From CAZSSH01 sp964609825 (GTDB taxonomy: Bacteria > Verrucomicrobiota > Lentisphaeria > Victivallales > Victivallaceae), in the NCBI GenBank assembly GCA_964609825.1, contig CAZSSH010000003.1, positions 1-64,000 of the forward strand: 64,000 bases of DNA, read 5' to 3'. The notes below the pieces were generated by a model, which was given only the letters and a program-made list of their open reading frames with translations, had not been told where the DNA came from and did not search any database. This document shows positions 1-7,739 of the stretch, piece after piece; the first letter of the stretch is position 1; each line of letters opens with the position of its first letter. The position numbers and the translations under genes are program-made.

Positions 1-831
1 TCCGGCAGCTGTCAAAGCTGCGGTCAAAGCGCCGGTTGCGGCCAAACTCCGGCTGACCGGATCCAACGCAAAATCATCGTCATGTCGGGCAAAGGCGGCG
101 TCGGCAAAAGCACCGTCGCCGTCAATCTCGGACTGGCGCTGTCACTGACGGGTCGCAACGTCGGCTTGCTGGATGTGGACCTCCACGGCCCCAGCGTTCC
201 TCACATGCTCCATTTGCAAAACGAGAAACTCTGCACCGAGGGCGAAAAACTGCTTCCGGCCCAGATCGGCAACTTAAAAGTCATGTCCATCGGCTTTTTG
301 CTGGAGACCCCGGACAGCGCGGTTATCTGGCGAGGCCCGGCCAAAGCGGGGGTGATCCGCCAGTTGATCAACGAAGTCGCGTGGGGCGAGTTGGACGATT
401 TGGTGATCGACTGCCCGCCCGGCACCGGCGACGAGGTGTTGAGTGTGTGCCAGGAGCTCAAAAATGTGACCGGGGCGGTGATCGTCACCACCCCGCAGCA
501 AGTGGCGGCCGTCGATGTCTCAAAGTCGCTCAACTTTTGCAATCAGATCGGCTTGCCGGTCTTGGGCATTGTCGAAAACATGAGCGGTTTCGTCTGCCCC
601 CACTGTCACCAGGCGACCGAAATCTTTTCTGCCGGGGCGGGCGTCCGGCTGGCCAAACAGTACCAAGTGCCGTTGTTGGGGCGCATCCCGATTGATCCCT
701 CTATTTGCCAAAGCGGCGACGACGGCAAACCCTTTGCGTTTTACAAAACCGAGGGCCAGACCGCGGATGCCTTTGCCAAGATTGTTGACAAAATCGGCGA
801 ACAGACCAAAATAAAAGAACAAACGAGGTAA
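1..831 (+). CDS. Mrp/Nbp35-type P-loop ATPase, Fe-S cluster carrier (5' partial)
   Basis: The reading frame is open from base 1, so the gene starts outside the window; the ATG at 82 is inside the P-loop strand and is not the start. The visible part begins with a Cys-rich stretch (CQSCGQSAGCG), followed by KIIVMSGKGGVGKS, the deviant Walker A of Mrp/Nbp35/NifH-like SIMIBI ATPases. A CPHC pair follows NMSGFV near codon 198, the usual site for a bridging Fe-S cluster in this family. Family role: an ATP-dependent scaffold or carrier that passes Fe-S clusters to apoproteins. It sits 3 bp before a C_GCAxxG_C_C gene and shares an operon with a NifX-like gene. That context, next to the nif island, suggests service to nitrogenase or other Fe-S proteins; this is inference. 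Confidence 0.88.
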   Translation, partial: SGSCQSCGQSAGCGQTPADRIQRKIIVMSGKGGVGKSTVAVNLGLALSLTGRNVGLLDVDLHGPSVPHMLHLQNEKLCTEGEKLLPAQIGNLKVMSIGFLLETPDSAVIWRGPAKAGVIRQLINEVAWGELDDLVIDCPPGTGDEVLSVCQELKNVTGAVIVTTPQQVAAVDVSKSLNFCNQIGLPVLGIVENMSGFVCPHCHQATEIFSAGAGVRLAKQYQVPLLGRIPIDPSICQSGDDGKPFAFYKTEGQTADAFAKIVDKIGEQTKIKEQTR

Positions 832-834
832 ATC

Positions 835-1164
835 ATGTTGATCGAAAAATTGCGGGGTAAAACCAAAGCTGTATTCGGCCGCAACAACTGCGCGCAGAGC
901 GTCGCCGTTTTGGCCGGGCGCGAGGATCTCGCCGAGTCATTCCGCCCCTACGGCGGCGGCCGGGCTCCCGGGGGGCGCTGCGGCGCCTTGCACGCGGCGC
1001 TTTTACTGACCGATCATAAGCACCATGACCGAATGGTCAAAGAATTCACCTCGCTTGCGGGCTCGGACAAGTGTCAGGAGATTAAATCAATCCACCGGAC
1101 GCCCTGCCACGAGTGCGTCGCCCAGGCGGCCTTTCTCCAATACCAATATCAAAAACTCGATTAA
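835..1164 (+). CDS. C_GCAxxG_C_C family putative redox protein
   Basis: The 109-residue protein has the spaced cysteine pattern of the C_GCAxxG_C_C family (PF09719): C19 in NNCAQSV, then a Gly-rich turn ending in GGRCGALHAAL (C49), then C80, and C91/C94 in TPCHEC. Members are thought to be small redox or metal-binding proteins, but no reaction is established. The start ATG lies 3 bp after the upstream Mrp-type stop, with GAGGT as ribosome binding site, so the two are probably translated together. The tight linkage to an Fe-S carrier and a NifX-like protein suggests cluster or electron handling. Confidence 0.75.
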   Translation: MLIEKLRGKTKAVFGRNNCAQSVAVLAGREDLAESFRPYGGGRAPGGRCGALHAALLLTDHKHHDRMVKEFTSLAGSDKCQEIKSIHRTPCHECVAQAAFLQYQYQKLD

Positions 1165-1182
1165 CTTAAAGGAAACTATATC

Positions 1183-1617
1183 ATGATTAAATTTGCCATC
1201 CCGATTAAAAACGGCAAGCTCGACAGCCACTTCGGCCATGCCGCATTGTTTGCCATCATTGAAGCCGACTCAAACAGCGGTGAAATCCAAAAGATAACGC
1301 CCGTCACCCCGCCGCCGCACGCCCCCGGCGTCATCCCCGAGTGGGTTGCCGAACAAGGTGTCACCGTGGTCATCGCCGGCAAAATGGGTGACAAGGCCAA
1401 ACAGATGCTTGCCAAGCTCAATGTCGAAGCATTGACCGGCATCGCGCCCGCCGCCCCGGATGAATTGGTCAAAATGTATTTTGCCCAAAGTCTGGTCACC
1501 GTCTCTGCCGCAAGCTGCTGCGGTCACGACCACGACCACGGCGACTGTCACGGTCACCAGCCAAAAACCAATTGCCAAAGTCACGGCAACTGTCACGGCA
1601 GCGGTTGCCATCACTGA
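1183..1617 (+). CDS. NifX/MTH1175-like dinitrogenase iron-molybdenum cofactor domain protein with Cys/His-rich tail
   Basis: Residues 1-105 match the NifX/NifB-C-terminal fold (PF02579): MIKFAIPIKNGKLDSHFGHA is the typical opening, and an ALTGIAPAAPDELV segment lies near the end of the domain. Family members bind or carry FeMo-co precursors (NifB-co, VK-cluster), but free-standing archaeal-type members are less well defined. From residue 111 the protein has a tail of about 34 residues with six cysteines and nine histidines, which looks like a metal-binding extension. AAAGGAAA precedes the ATG. It is the last gene of the operon with the Mrp-type ATPase and is followed by a terminator. Confidence 0.8.
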   Translation: MIKFAIPIKNGKLDSHFGHAALFAIIEADSNSGEIQKITPVTPPPHAPGVIPEWVAEQGVTVVIAGKMGDKAKQMLAKLNVEALTGIAPAAPDELVKMYFAQSLVTVSAASCCGHDHDHGDCHGHQPKTNCQSHGNCHGSGCHH

Positions 1618-1630
1618 CCGCACTCTCTCC

Positions 1631-1679
1631 TTTCGCCGCTGGGAAACACTTCCTTGCGGCTTTTTTATGCAAAAATTTG
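1631..1679 (+). repeat. 49-bp direct repeat, copy 1
   Basis: This 49-bp segment recurs at 5848-5896 with one mismatch (T at 1640, G at 5857). Both copies contain an intrinsic terminator. Similarity stops abruptly at both edges, and the two copies bracket the GntR-pseudopilin-glycosidase module. Confidence 0.9.
1635..1666 (+). terminator. Rho-independent terminator after the NifX-like gene
   Basis: A two-part stem (GCCGC with GCGGC, then GGAA with TTCC around an ACAC loop) is followed by six T. It ends the Mrp/C_GCAxxG/NifX-like operon 18 bp after the stop codon. Confidence 0.8.
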
Positions 1680-1690
1680 AACAATCACTC

Positions 1691-1719
1691 TTGACTTTTA
1701 TCTCTTCATTTGCTATAAT
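1691..1719 (+). promoter_or_regulatory. Sigma70-type promoter of the GntR-pseudopilin-glycosidase module
   Basis: TTGACT at 1691-1696 and TATAAT at 1714-1719 are separated by 17 bp, a near-consensus promoter. Just downstream, 1731-1759 holds three phased A/T-rich direct repeats (TAAACAAATAG, TAAATAATAG, TAAACAAA) at 10-11 bp intervals, a plausible operator for the GntR protein encoded next. Confidence 0.7.
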
Positions 1720-1768
1720 ATAAATAATGATAAACAAATAGTAAATAATAGTAAACAAAAAACACAGC

Positions 1769-2812
1769 ATGAAATCCAAAAAAGACCAGCAAACTGCCGT
1801 CTCCGAATATATGAGAATCCGCCGGTACGTGATGAATTTGCTTTACCGGGATTCAGCCAAACCGACCAAGATCCCGTCCCTAAACGAGTTGTCCAATCAA
1901 TTTCAAGTCAGTCGCCCTACCGTCTGTAAGGCGCTCAAAGAGCTGATCGAGGAAGGTTTTTTGATCGCCAGACCCGGACTCGGCACATTCGCCAACCCGG
2001 AGTTTTTATGGAAACGCACTGGCAGCCAGCCATTGCCATTGATCGGCATCATTTTCGGCAATGGGCTCAATGTCCATTACGATTTTTTCATTGGCCAATT
2101 TGTCGGCGAATTGATGGCTCAGCTGGTCCGGGTACCTACCATTGTCCATCTGATTAATTTTTCCAGCAGCAAAATTGACACCATCAAGACCAATATCCAA
2201 GGCGAACAGCTTGACGGTCTTTGCTGGTACAACCCGCCGCCGGAGTATTTGCCGATGATCGATGAGCTTCGGCAGCAAGGCTTGGTTATTGTCACCGGTG
2301 GCAGATTTGACGCCAGCGATGCCCAGTTTGACTTTGACCGTCTCGGATACCAATGCGGCCAAAAATTACTGGCAGACGGTCGAAAAAATATTCTCTTTTT
2401 GGACAACCAAAGTCCTCACTCACAGTCAATTCAGGGGCTCAAACGGGCATTTGCGGAACATGGTTTGGAGCTCAACCAACGCTTGTTTCTGCAGCCCTCC
2501 GACCATGTGATCGCCGAAGTCAAACGGATTTTTGAGCTGGGAGTCAAAGTCGATGCCATATTTAACCCTTATTTACCCTATCCTGAACTCAAAACGGCAC
2601 TGAATGAGCTCAAAATTGACTTGACCAAAGATTGCCTGCTGATCCAAAACAGCATTTGCCTTTACCGCGGTGAATTCCCGGCCGGTTATCTCTATGATAT
2701 CCCTTTTGCCGCATATGCCGAACGAATGATCGAAAAATTGCAACAGCAATTAACCGCCGGTCATCAATATACCGAGCCCGTGAAAATCGAAATTCCAATC
2801 CGGAAAATTTAA
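1769..2812 (+). CDS. GntR-type transcriptional regulator with LacI-like sensor domain
   Basis: Residues 10-75 form a winged helix: the recognition region SLNELSNQFQVSRPTVCKAL is followed by the wing sequence EGFLIARPGLGTFAN. From about residue 88 (PLIGIIFGNGL) the protein has the periplasmic-binding-protein-like sensor fold of LacI/AraR-type regulators, which binds a sugar or oligosaccharide. It heads a three-gene module with a pseudopilin and a secreted glycosidase, and probably controls that module and itself. No strong Shine-Dalgarno precedes the ATG. Codon use and base composition are visibly more A+T rich than in the flanking nif genes. The ligand is unknown. Confidence 0.82.
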   Translation: MKSKKDQQTAVSEYMRIRRYVMNLLYRDSAKPTKIPSLNELSNQFQVSRPTVCKALKELIEEGFLIARPGLGTFANPEFLWKRTGSQPLPLIGIIFGNGLNVHYDFFIGQFVGELMAQLVRVPTIVHLINFSSSKIDTIKTNIQGEQLDGLCWYNPPPEYLPMIDELRQQGLVIVTGGRFDASDAQFDFDRLGYQCGQKLLADGRKNILFLDNQSPHSQSIQGLKRAFAEHGLELNQRLFLQPSDHVIAEVKRIFELGVKVDAIFNPYLPYPELKTALNELKIDLTKDCLLIQNSICLYRGEFPAGYLYDIPFAAYAERMIEKLQQQLTAGHQYTEPVKIEIPIRKI

Positions 2813-2829
2813 TAACAGGAGACAACTAA

Positions 2830-3480
2830 ATGAAACCAAAACCGGAAAATAAATTTACATTGATTGAATTATTGGTAGTAATAGCAATCATTGCCATTTT
2901 GGCAGGCATGCTTTTGCCCGCACTGGGAAAAGCCAGAGACAAGGCCAAAGCCACCAATTGCATCTCCAATTTAAAACAAATCGGCGGCGCTTTTTCAGTT
3001 TATTTTCAAGACAACCGCGACCGCTTCCCCTCTTACGGAGTCAGCGGCAAACCCTATGGCCGCGTCACGCTCAATGCCATCAATGATGACTTTGGAAGCC
3101 TTTACGCGTTTTTGCGCAAATCAATGAATTACCCGGAGAATTCGGAAAAAGGCGCCAAAGCCCCGATTTTTAAGTGCCCGTCATTTTTTGACACTGTCAA
3201 CAGCTCCTCGTATTTGTACAACATAGCCTATAACACCACCAAAGTCAATGCTGCCGGAAATAATGCAACCGGCGACACTCCAAGCGATTACCTTGCCGCA
3301 AAAAAACTGACCGCCGTCAAAAACCCAAGCAAAGTCTGGCTGATCCGCGATCTCGATCAAAATTACATTGGCGCAGTCAGCTACAAAGCACCGCACAGCG
3401 AGGGCGACAACATGCTTTTCGTCGACATTCATGTCAAATATGTGCGCCCGATTACCCCGTTAAATTATATCAACCCTTGA
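2830..3480 (+). CDS. Prepilin-type N-terminal domain protein (pseudopilin-like)
   Basis: The N-terminus KFTLIELLVVIAIIAILAG is a class III (type IV/T2SS) prepilin signal with Glu at +5, followed by the MLLPALGKARDKA helix typical of Lentisphaerae/Planctomycete pseudopilins. The residue before the Phe is Lys (K8/F9), not the Gly normally required by prepilin peptidase. The C-terminal part is a globular domain ending in a PHSEGDNMLFVDIHVKYV segment, a variant of the H-X9-DG motif. AGGAGA precedes the ATG. It lies 17 bp after the regulator and 16 bp before a secreted glycosidase. Its role (export, surface display or substrate capture) is not established. Confidence 0.85.
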   Translation: MKPKPENKFTLIELLVVIAIIAILAGMLLPALGKARDKAKATNCISNLKQIGGAFSVYFQDNRDRFPSYGVSGKPYGRVTLNAINDDFGSLYAFLRKSMNYPENSEKGAKAPIFKCPSFFDTVNSSSYLYNIAYNTTKVNAAGNNATGDTPSDYLAAKKLTAVKNPSKVWLIRDLDQNYIGAVSYKAPHSEGDNMLFVDIHVKYVRPITPLNYINP

Positions 3481-3496
3481 AATAAAGCTTATCGTC

Positions 3497-5833
3497 ATGA
3501 AATATATTCTGCTGGTTATTTTTTTGTACGCTGCCCTCCCGGCGTTTGCCGACGAATTGACAGCCAAAGATCTTACTCTGCTGATCGATCAAAAACAACC
3601 GCAAATGCTTGATTCGCTTGCAAAAGAGCCGGCCGGTCAAATCAAATGGGTCTCCTCCGGCGGCGGCAAATATTTATGCATCAACGGAAAATTACAATAC
3701 CCCTGGTTGATCGCCATCCCAGGCAGTACTCTCGTACCCAATGCACAAAGCTACATTAAAGCCTATCATCAGGCAGGCTTCGAGCTGGTCAAAATCAATA
3801 TCCGCAGCGCCCATTTTGTCAAAGGATGTTACATCAATGAAATCCAAAACAATTTGCAATTTGACTTTGACAACCCGGACTTGCCGCCGGAAGCGGCCAA
3901 AGCCGGCGAAGTCAGCGGATTTTTAAGCGTGACCAAAAAGATACTCGGCGTTTTACACGCCAATCCCGATGCCTATTTATTGCTCGGCGTGGACCTCTCC
4001 AACTCACCGCGCTGGTGGCAGCAGACCCATGCCGGCGATTTCGTCCGATTTGCTAACGGCAGTCAACTCGTGTTCCCTCAATACGGGATTGCATGGTATG
4101 ACACCCAACCCTCGCTCGCCTCACCCATCTGGTTTGATTACGCTCAAAAAACAACCGATGCATTGTTGAAATTTATGGCTGACTCCCCCCTCTCCAAACG
4201 GGTGTTGGGTTATTATTTCATTTACGGCGAATCCTATGAGCGTTTTTGGCCAGGATGGACCAATGGTACCATCGATTTTTCGGAAGCGGCGCAAGCAGAT
4301 TTTGGGAAATACACCAATCAACGCTACGGTGAAAAACCAATCCCGTCCGAAACAATGCGCTACCGAAGCAAAGGAGAGTTTACCGTTGGCCCCGACGGCA
4401 TTCGCTGTGTAGATTTTTACCGCTATCTGGCCGATAAAAACCAGGACATCATTGCGGCGCTTGCCGCGGACGCCCGACGAAAAATACCGGAAAATCAACT
4501 GATCGGTACGGCAGGATTGTATTATTTGGCCCACACCAACCGAATTTACCAGCAAAGCGCACACCCCGGCGCATTTTTGCGGCTGCTTCAAAATAGAGAC
4601 ATTGATTTCATTACCGCAACCTACAGCTTTTACGACCGGGGCATCGGGGGAATCACCTCCTCGCCGCATGCCGAAGGTTCCCTCCGGCTCCACGGCAAAT
4701 GGAGCATGGCCGAAGAAGATTTGATCACTCCCGCCTATAAAAACAAAGTACAACAGTTGATGGAAAACATTGACGATTGGGACGGTTGCATTGAGGCCAT
4801 GACCCGCGACGCCGTCACCAGTTTTGTCCGCGGCCAAGGATTGTGGTGGCTGGATCTCGGCGGCGACCGGCGCTATGTCCACCAACCGCTCATTGACCGA
4901 GCCAAAGAGCTCAAAGAATTATTTGACCGTTTGTCGGACACCCCGTCGGAACCCAACGCCGAAATCGCCGTCATTGTCGACCCGGAGGCATGTTATCATT
5001 TGACCGCGAACTCGCCGCTGTTGCGTTGTTTGCAATTGTTTCAAATGACCGAAATCAACCGGATCGGAGCCGGGGTTGACTGTTATTACCTTGGCGACTT
5101 GCCCCAAATCCCGGCCAAATATAAAATGTACATTTTTTTAGGCACGTTTCAACTCTCCCAAGCCAACTGCCGCGAAATCGCCAGACTGAAAACCAATGCG
5201 GCTACCATTTTATGGCTGTACGGCGCCGGAATTTTAGATGAAAACCACAGTCTCTCGGCATCCTCGGTCACCACCCTCACCGATCAAACCGTGGAGCTCG
5301 ATTTGACCAAACAACCGCTGCGGGGCAAGATCACTATGCGATTGAGTCCTGAAATAAACTGCAATGATATCTACGGCGGTGGCGACCGGCCATTGTCGTG
5401 GATGGAAAAAAAGCGTTTGGAGCCGCCGTTTCCATACCCCGAGTGCGCACCGGCCATCCGGTGCACCGATCCAGAGGGACAATCACTGGCCCAATATATT
5501 TCCGGCTCCGGCTCTTGCCTCAGTGTCAAAAAACTACCGGCCTATACTTCGGTAGTCGCCACCACTTACAGCGTCCCGGCCAAGCTGCTGCGTTATCTGG
5601 CCGACAATGCGGGCGTGCATCTTTATGCCGGGTTGGATGACTTTGTGATCAGCCGCGGCAACTTGATCATGGTTTCCTTTGCGCGTCCGGGCTGCAATGC
5701 GGTCGATTTGCCGCCGGATTGGCACCGCTGCCGCGAGCTTCTGAACAATCAGGAGATCAAAATTACAAACCATCAAATTCTCTTTGACACCCCATATGGG
5801 AACCGGGTAATTTTACTCCAAAAAACGGAGTAA
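3497..5833 (+). CDS. Secreted GH42-like (clan GH-A) glycoside hydrolase
   Basis: The 778-residue protein has a signal peptide (MKYILLVIFLYAALPAFA). Residues about 60-460 look like a TIM-barrel glycosidase: GYYFIYGESYERFW places a candidate acid/base Glu at 245, and KWSMAEEDL offers E406/E407 as candidate nucleophile. Residues about 490-600 (AEIAVIVDPEACYHL, YKMYIFLGTFQL) resemble the GATase-like trimerisation domain of GH42 beta-galactosidases. The C-terminal region is a beta-rich tail. The substrate cannot be read from sequence. It is the last gene of the GntR-pseudopilin-GH module and is followed within 20 bp by a terminator. The family assignment is tentative and the glycosidase role is likely. 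Confidence 0.65.
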   Translation: MKYILLVIFLYAALPAFADELTAKDLTLLIDQKQPQMLDSLAKEPAGQIKWVSSGGGKYLCINGKLQYPWLIAIPGSTLVPNAQSYIKAYHQAGFELVKINIRSAHFVKGCYINEIQNNLQFDFDNPDLPPEAAKAGEVSGFLSVTKKILGVLHANPDAYLLLGVDLSNSPRWWQQTHAGDFVRFANGSQLVFPQYGIAWYDTQPSLASPIWFDYAQKTTDALLKFMADSPLSKRVLGYYFIYGESYERFWPGWTNGTIDFSEAAQADFGKYTNQRYGEKPIPSETMRYRSKGEFTVGPDGIRCVDFYRYLADKNQDIIAALAADARRKIPENQLIGTAGLYYLAHTNRIYQQSAHPGAFLRLLQNRDIDFITATYSFYDRGIGGITSSPHAEGSLRLHGKWSMAEEDLITPAYKNKVQQLMENIDDWDGCIEAMTRDAVTSFVRGQGLWWLDLGGDRRYVHQPLIDRAKELKELFDRLSDTPSEPNAEIAVIVDPEACYHLTANSPLLRCLQLFQMTEINRIGAGVDCYYLGDLPQIPAKYKMYIFLGTFQLSQANCREIARLKTNAATILWLYGAGILDENHSLSASSVTTLTDQTVELDLTKQPLRGKITMRLSPEINCNDIYGGGDRPLSWMEKKRLEPPFPYPECAPAIRCTDPEGQSLAQYISGSGSCLSVKKLPAYTSVVATTYSVPAKLLRYLADNAGVHLYAGLDDFVISRGNLIMVSFARPGCNAVDLPPDWHRCRELLNNQEIKITNHQILFDTPYGNRVILLQKTE

Positions 5834-5847
5834 GGCCGGTTTACCTC

Positions 5848-5896
5848 TTTCGCCGCGGGGAAACACTTCCTTGCGGCTTTTTTATGCAAAAATTTG
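5848..5896 (+). repeat. 49-bp direct repeat, copy 2
   Basis: Second copy of the 1631-1679 repeat, with 48 of 49 positions identical. Together the two copies enclose the carbohydrate module that separates the NifX-like gene from nifA. Confidence 0.9.
5852..5883 (+). terminator. Rho-independent terminator after the glycosidase gene
   Basis: Same two-part stem and T6 tract as at 1635-1666. It lies inside the second repeat copy, 19 bp after the glycosidase stop codon. Confidence 0.8.
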
Positions 5897-6013
5897 CTTG
5901 AGGAGACTTGATATTTTACAATTTTGATATAAGCTAAAGACAAAGGCCTACATATTTGTATGAAAACAGCGACGAGGACGGCGGTTAACGCAGAGTAAGG
6001 CCCCGGGGAAAAT

Positions 6014-6029
6014 CCTACCTTAATGTAAG
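6014..6029 (+). promoter_or_regulatory. Putative activator site (TAC-N6-GTA) upstream of nifA
   Basis: CCTAC-N6-GTAAG is an inverted repeat of the same design as sites upstream of modA, nif11 and nifH. It lies 41 bp upstream of the nifA -24 element, which suggests that NifA activates its own gene or that a related activator acts here. Confidence 0.5.
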
Positions 6030-6070
6030 ATTGAGGGAGAACGGCGCGAGATTGTATTTTTTCTCCAATA

Positions 6071-6086
6071 TGGCATAAAACTTGCT
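6071..6086 (+). promoter_or_regulatory. Sigma54 (-24/-12) promoter of nifA
   Basis: TGGCATA-N4-TTGCT fits the sigma54 consensus TGGCACG-N4-TTGCW with the invariant GG and GC at the right spacing. It ends 37 bp before the nifA start. Confidence 0.75.
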
Positions 6087-6123
6087 AAATAAAACGGTAA
6101 TTAACCAACCGTGAGTTACCATT

Positions 6124-7677
6124 ATGAATTGTCCGCATAACAGTGCAGAAAGTTGTATGGCGGGGCGCGAAGAATTGCTGCTCCTCTACGAAATCAGCCT
6201 CATTCTCTCCGAAAAAAACGACGTCAACTCGGTGTTGAAGCCGATCCTCGAAAAAATGGCCTCCTGTCTCGGCATCACCCGCGGCATGATTTGCATCCTC
6301 AACCGGCAAACGGGCGCCATTGACATTGTCGAGGGCTACGGCCTCAGTCTCGAGCAAATGAGCTTTGGCAACTATCAGCCCGGCGAGGGCATCACCGGTA
6401 AAGTGGTGTCGACCGGCAACCCGATCGCGATCCCGATCATCTCCAAGGAGCCGCGCTTTTTAAACCGCACCAAGTCGCGGGGCGAAAAAGAGGCGGGAGA
6501 AACCTCGTTTCTCTGTGTCCCGATCAAAATCGGCATTGAGGTCATCGGGACGGCCAGCATCGATATCCCCTATCGCAAAGAGCGCAAACTCGAGAATCTC
6601 GTCCAATTGTTAACCATCATTGCCGCCTCGATCAGTCAATATGTGCGGCTCTGCCAGCTCTCGTGGGAGGAGGTCAATGCCCTCAAAATGGAGAATTGCC
6701 GCCTCTATGCCGAGCTCAACGACCGCTATCAAAAGATGACCTCGGTGATGAGCAAAAGCGAAAATATGCGCCGCATTTATCAGCAGCTCGGCATGGTCTC
6801 CGGCACCAAGGCCACCGTCCTCTTGCTGGGCGAAACCGGCGTCGGCAAAGAGCGCATGGCCAACGATATTCACTATTGTTCGCCGCGTGCGGGCAAAGCT
6901 TTCATCAAGGTCAACTGCGCCGCCATCCCGGAGAATTTGGTCGAGAGCATGCTTTTCGGCCACGAAAAAGGCTCGTTTACCGGCGCCGCCAGTCAGCACC
7001 GCGGCTACTTTGAGCAAGCCGACGGCGGCACCATCTTTTTGGACGAAATCGGCGAATTGCCGCTCACCATCCAGACCAAATTTTTGCGCATATTGCAGGA
7101 GCGCGAATTTGAGCGCGTGGGGGGCAGCGAGACGCTGACTGTCGATGTCCGGGTGATTGCGGCGACCAATTGCGACCTCAAGGAGCTCTCGGACGAGGGA
7201 AAATTTCGCCAGGACCTTTATTACCGGCTCAATGTTTTCCCGATCCGCATCCCGTCCTTGCGCGAGCGCAAGTGCGACATTATGCTGCTGGCCAACCATT
7301 TCGCCAAAAAGTTTGCCGACGCCTATGAGCGCCCCAAGCCGGCGTTGACGGTGTCCGCCGCCAACGCTCTTAATAACTATGATTGGCCCGGCAACATCCG
7401 CGAGCTCGAAAACGCGATTGAGCGCGCCGTCATCCTCTCCACCGACGGGATGATCCACAGCTACCATCTGCCGGATGTCATCTTAAAGGAATCGGGTGCG
7501 GTGCTGCGCAAAACCGGCACGCTGCCGGAGATTATGGAGAGCATCGAGCGCGACATGATCGTCGAGGAGCTCGACCGCTCGGGCGGCAACATGTCCAAAG
7601 CCGCGCGCAATCTCGGCATCTCCGAGCGCATCATGGGCTTGCGGGTCGCCAAGTACAAAATCGACCCCAAGTCGTAA
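6124..7677 (+). CDS. nifA: NifA-family sigma54-dependent transcriptional activator
   Basis: The 517-residue protein has the full NifA/AnfA/VnfA layout. A GAF domain (about 20-170) is followed by a linker helix and an AAA+ domain with Walker A GETGVGKE at 236-243. The sigma54-contact loop reads GSFTGA at 283-288 (usually GAFTGA), and Walker B IFLDE is at 304-308. A Fis-type helix-turn-helix occupies the last 31 residues (GGNMSKAARNLGISERIMGL). The Cys motif between the AAA+ and DNA-binding domains, found in oxygen-sensing rhizobial NifA, is absent. C3 and C11 precede the GAF domain, loosely recalling the N-terminal cysteines of VnfA/AnfA. No nifL is seen. A sigma54 promoter precedes the gene, and a strong bidirectional terminator separates it from the convergent modC. 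Confidence 0.9.
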   Translation: MNCPHNSAESCMAGREELLLLYEISLILSEKNDVNSVLKPILEKMASCLGITRGMICILNRQTGAIDIVEGYGLSLEQMSFGNYQPGEGITGKVVSTGNPIAIPIISKEPRFLNRTKSRGEKEAGETSFLCVPIKIGIEVIGTASIDIPYRKERKLENLVQLLTIIAASISQYVRLCQLSWEEVNALKMENCRLYAELNDRYQKMTSVMSKSENMRRIYQQLGMVSGTKATVLLLGETGVGKERMANDIHYCSPRAGKAFIKVNCAAIPENLVESMLFGHEKGSFTGAASQHRGYFEQADGGTIFLDEIGELPLTIQTKFLRILQEREFERVGGSETLTVDVRVIAATNCDLKELSDEGKFRQDLYYRLNVFPIRIPSLRERKCDIMLLANHFAKKFADAYERPKPALTVSAANALNNYDWPGNIRELENAIERAVILSTDGMIHSYHLPDVILKESGAVLRKTGTLPEIMESIERDMIVEELDRSGGNMSKAARNLGISERIMGLRVAKYKIDPKS

Positions 7678-7690
7678 CGAAAAAATAAAC

Positions 7691-7730
7691 AAAGGCCGTC
7701 CGCAACCTCCGGTCATTGCGGACGGCCTTT
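7691..7730. terminator. Bidirectional terminator between nifA and modC
   Basis: A perfect 15-bp stem (7691-7705 pairing with 7716-7730) with a 10-base loop is flanked by A and T runs, so it can end transcription from both sides. Confidence 0.9.
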
Positions 7731-7739
7731 TATTTTTGA

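Noticed and set aside
82..831. ATG at 82 as the start of the Mrp-type gene
   Set aside because: It lies in the strand just before the P-loop, and the frame continues upstream with family-like sequence to the window edge.
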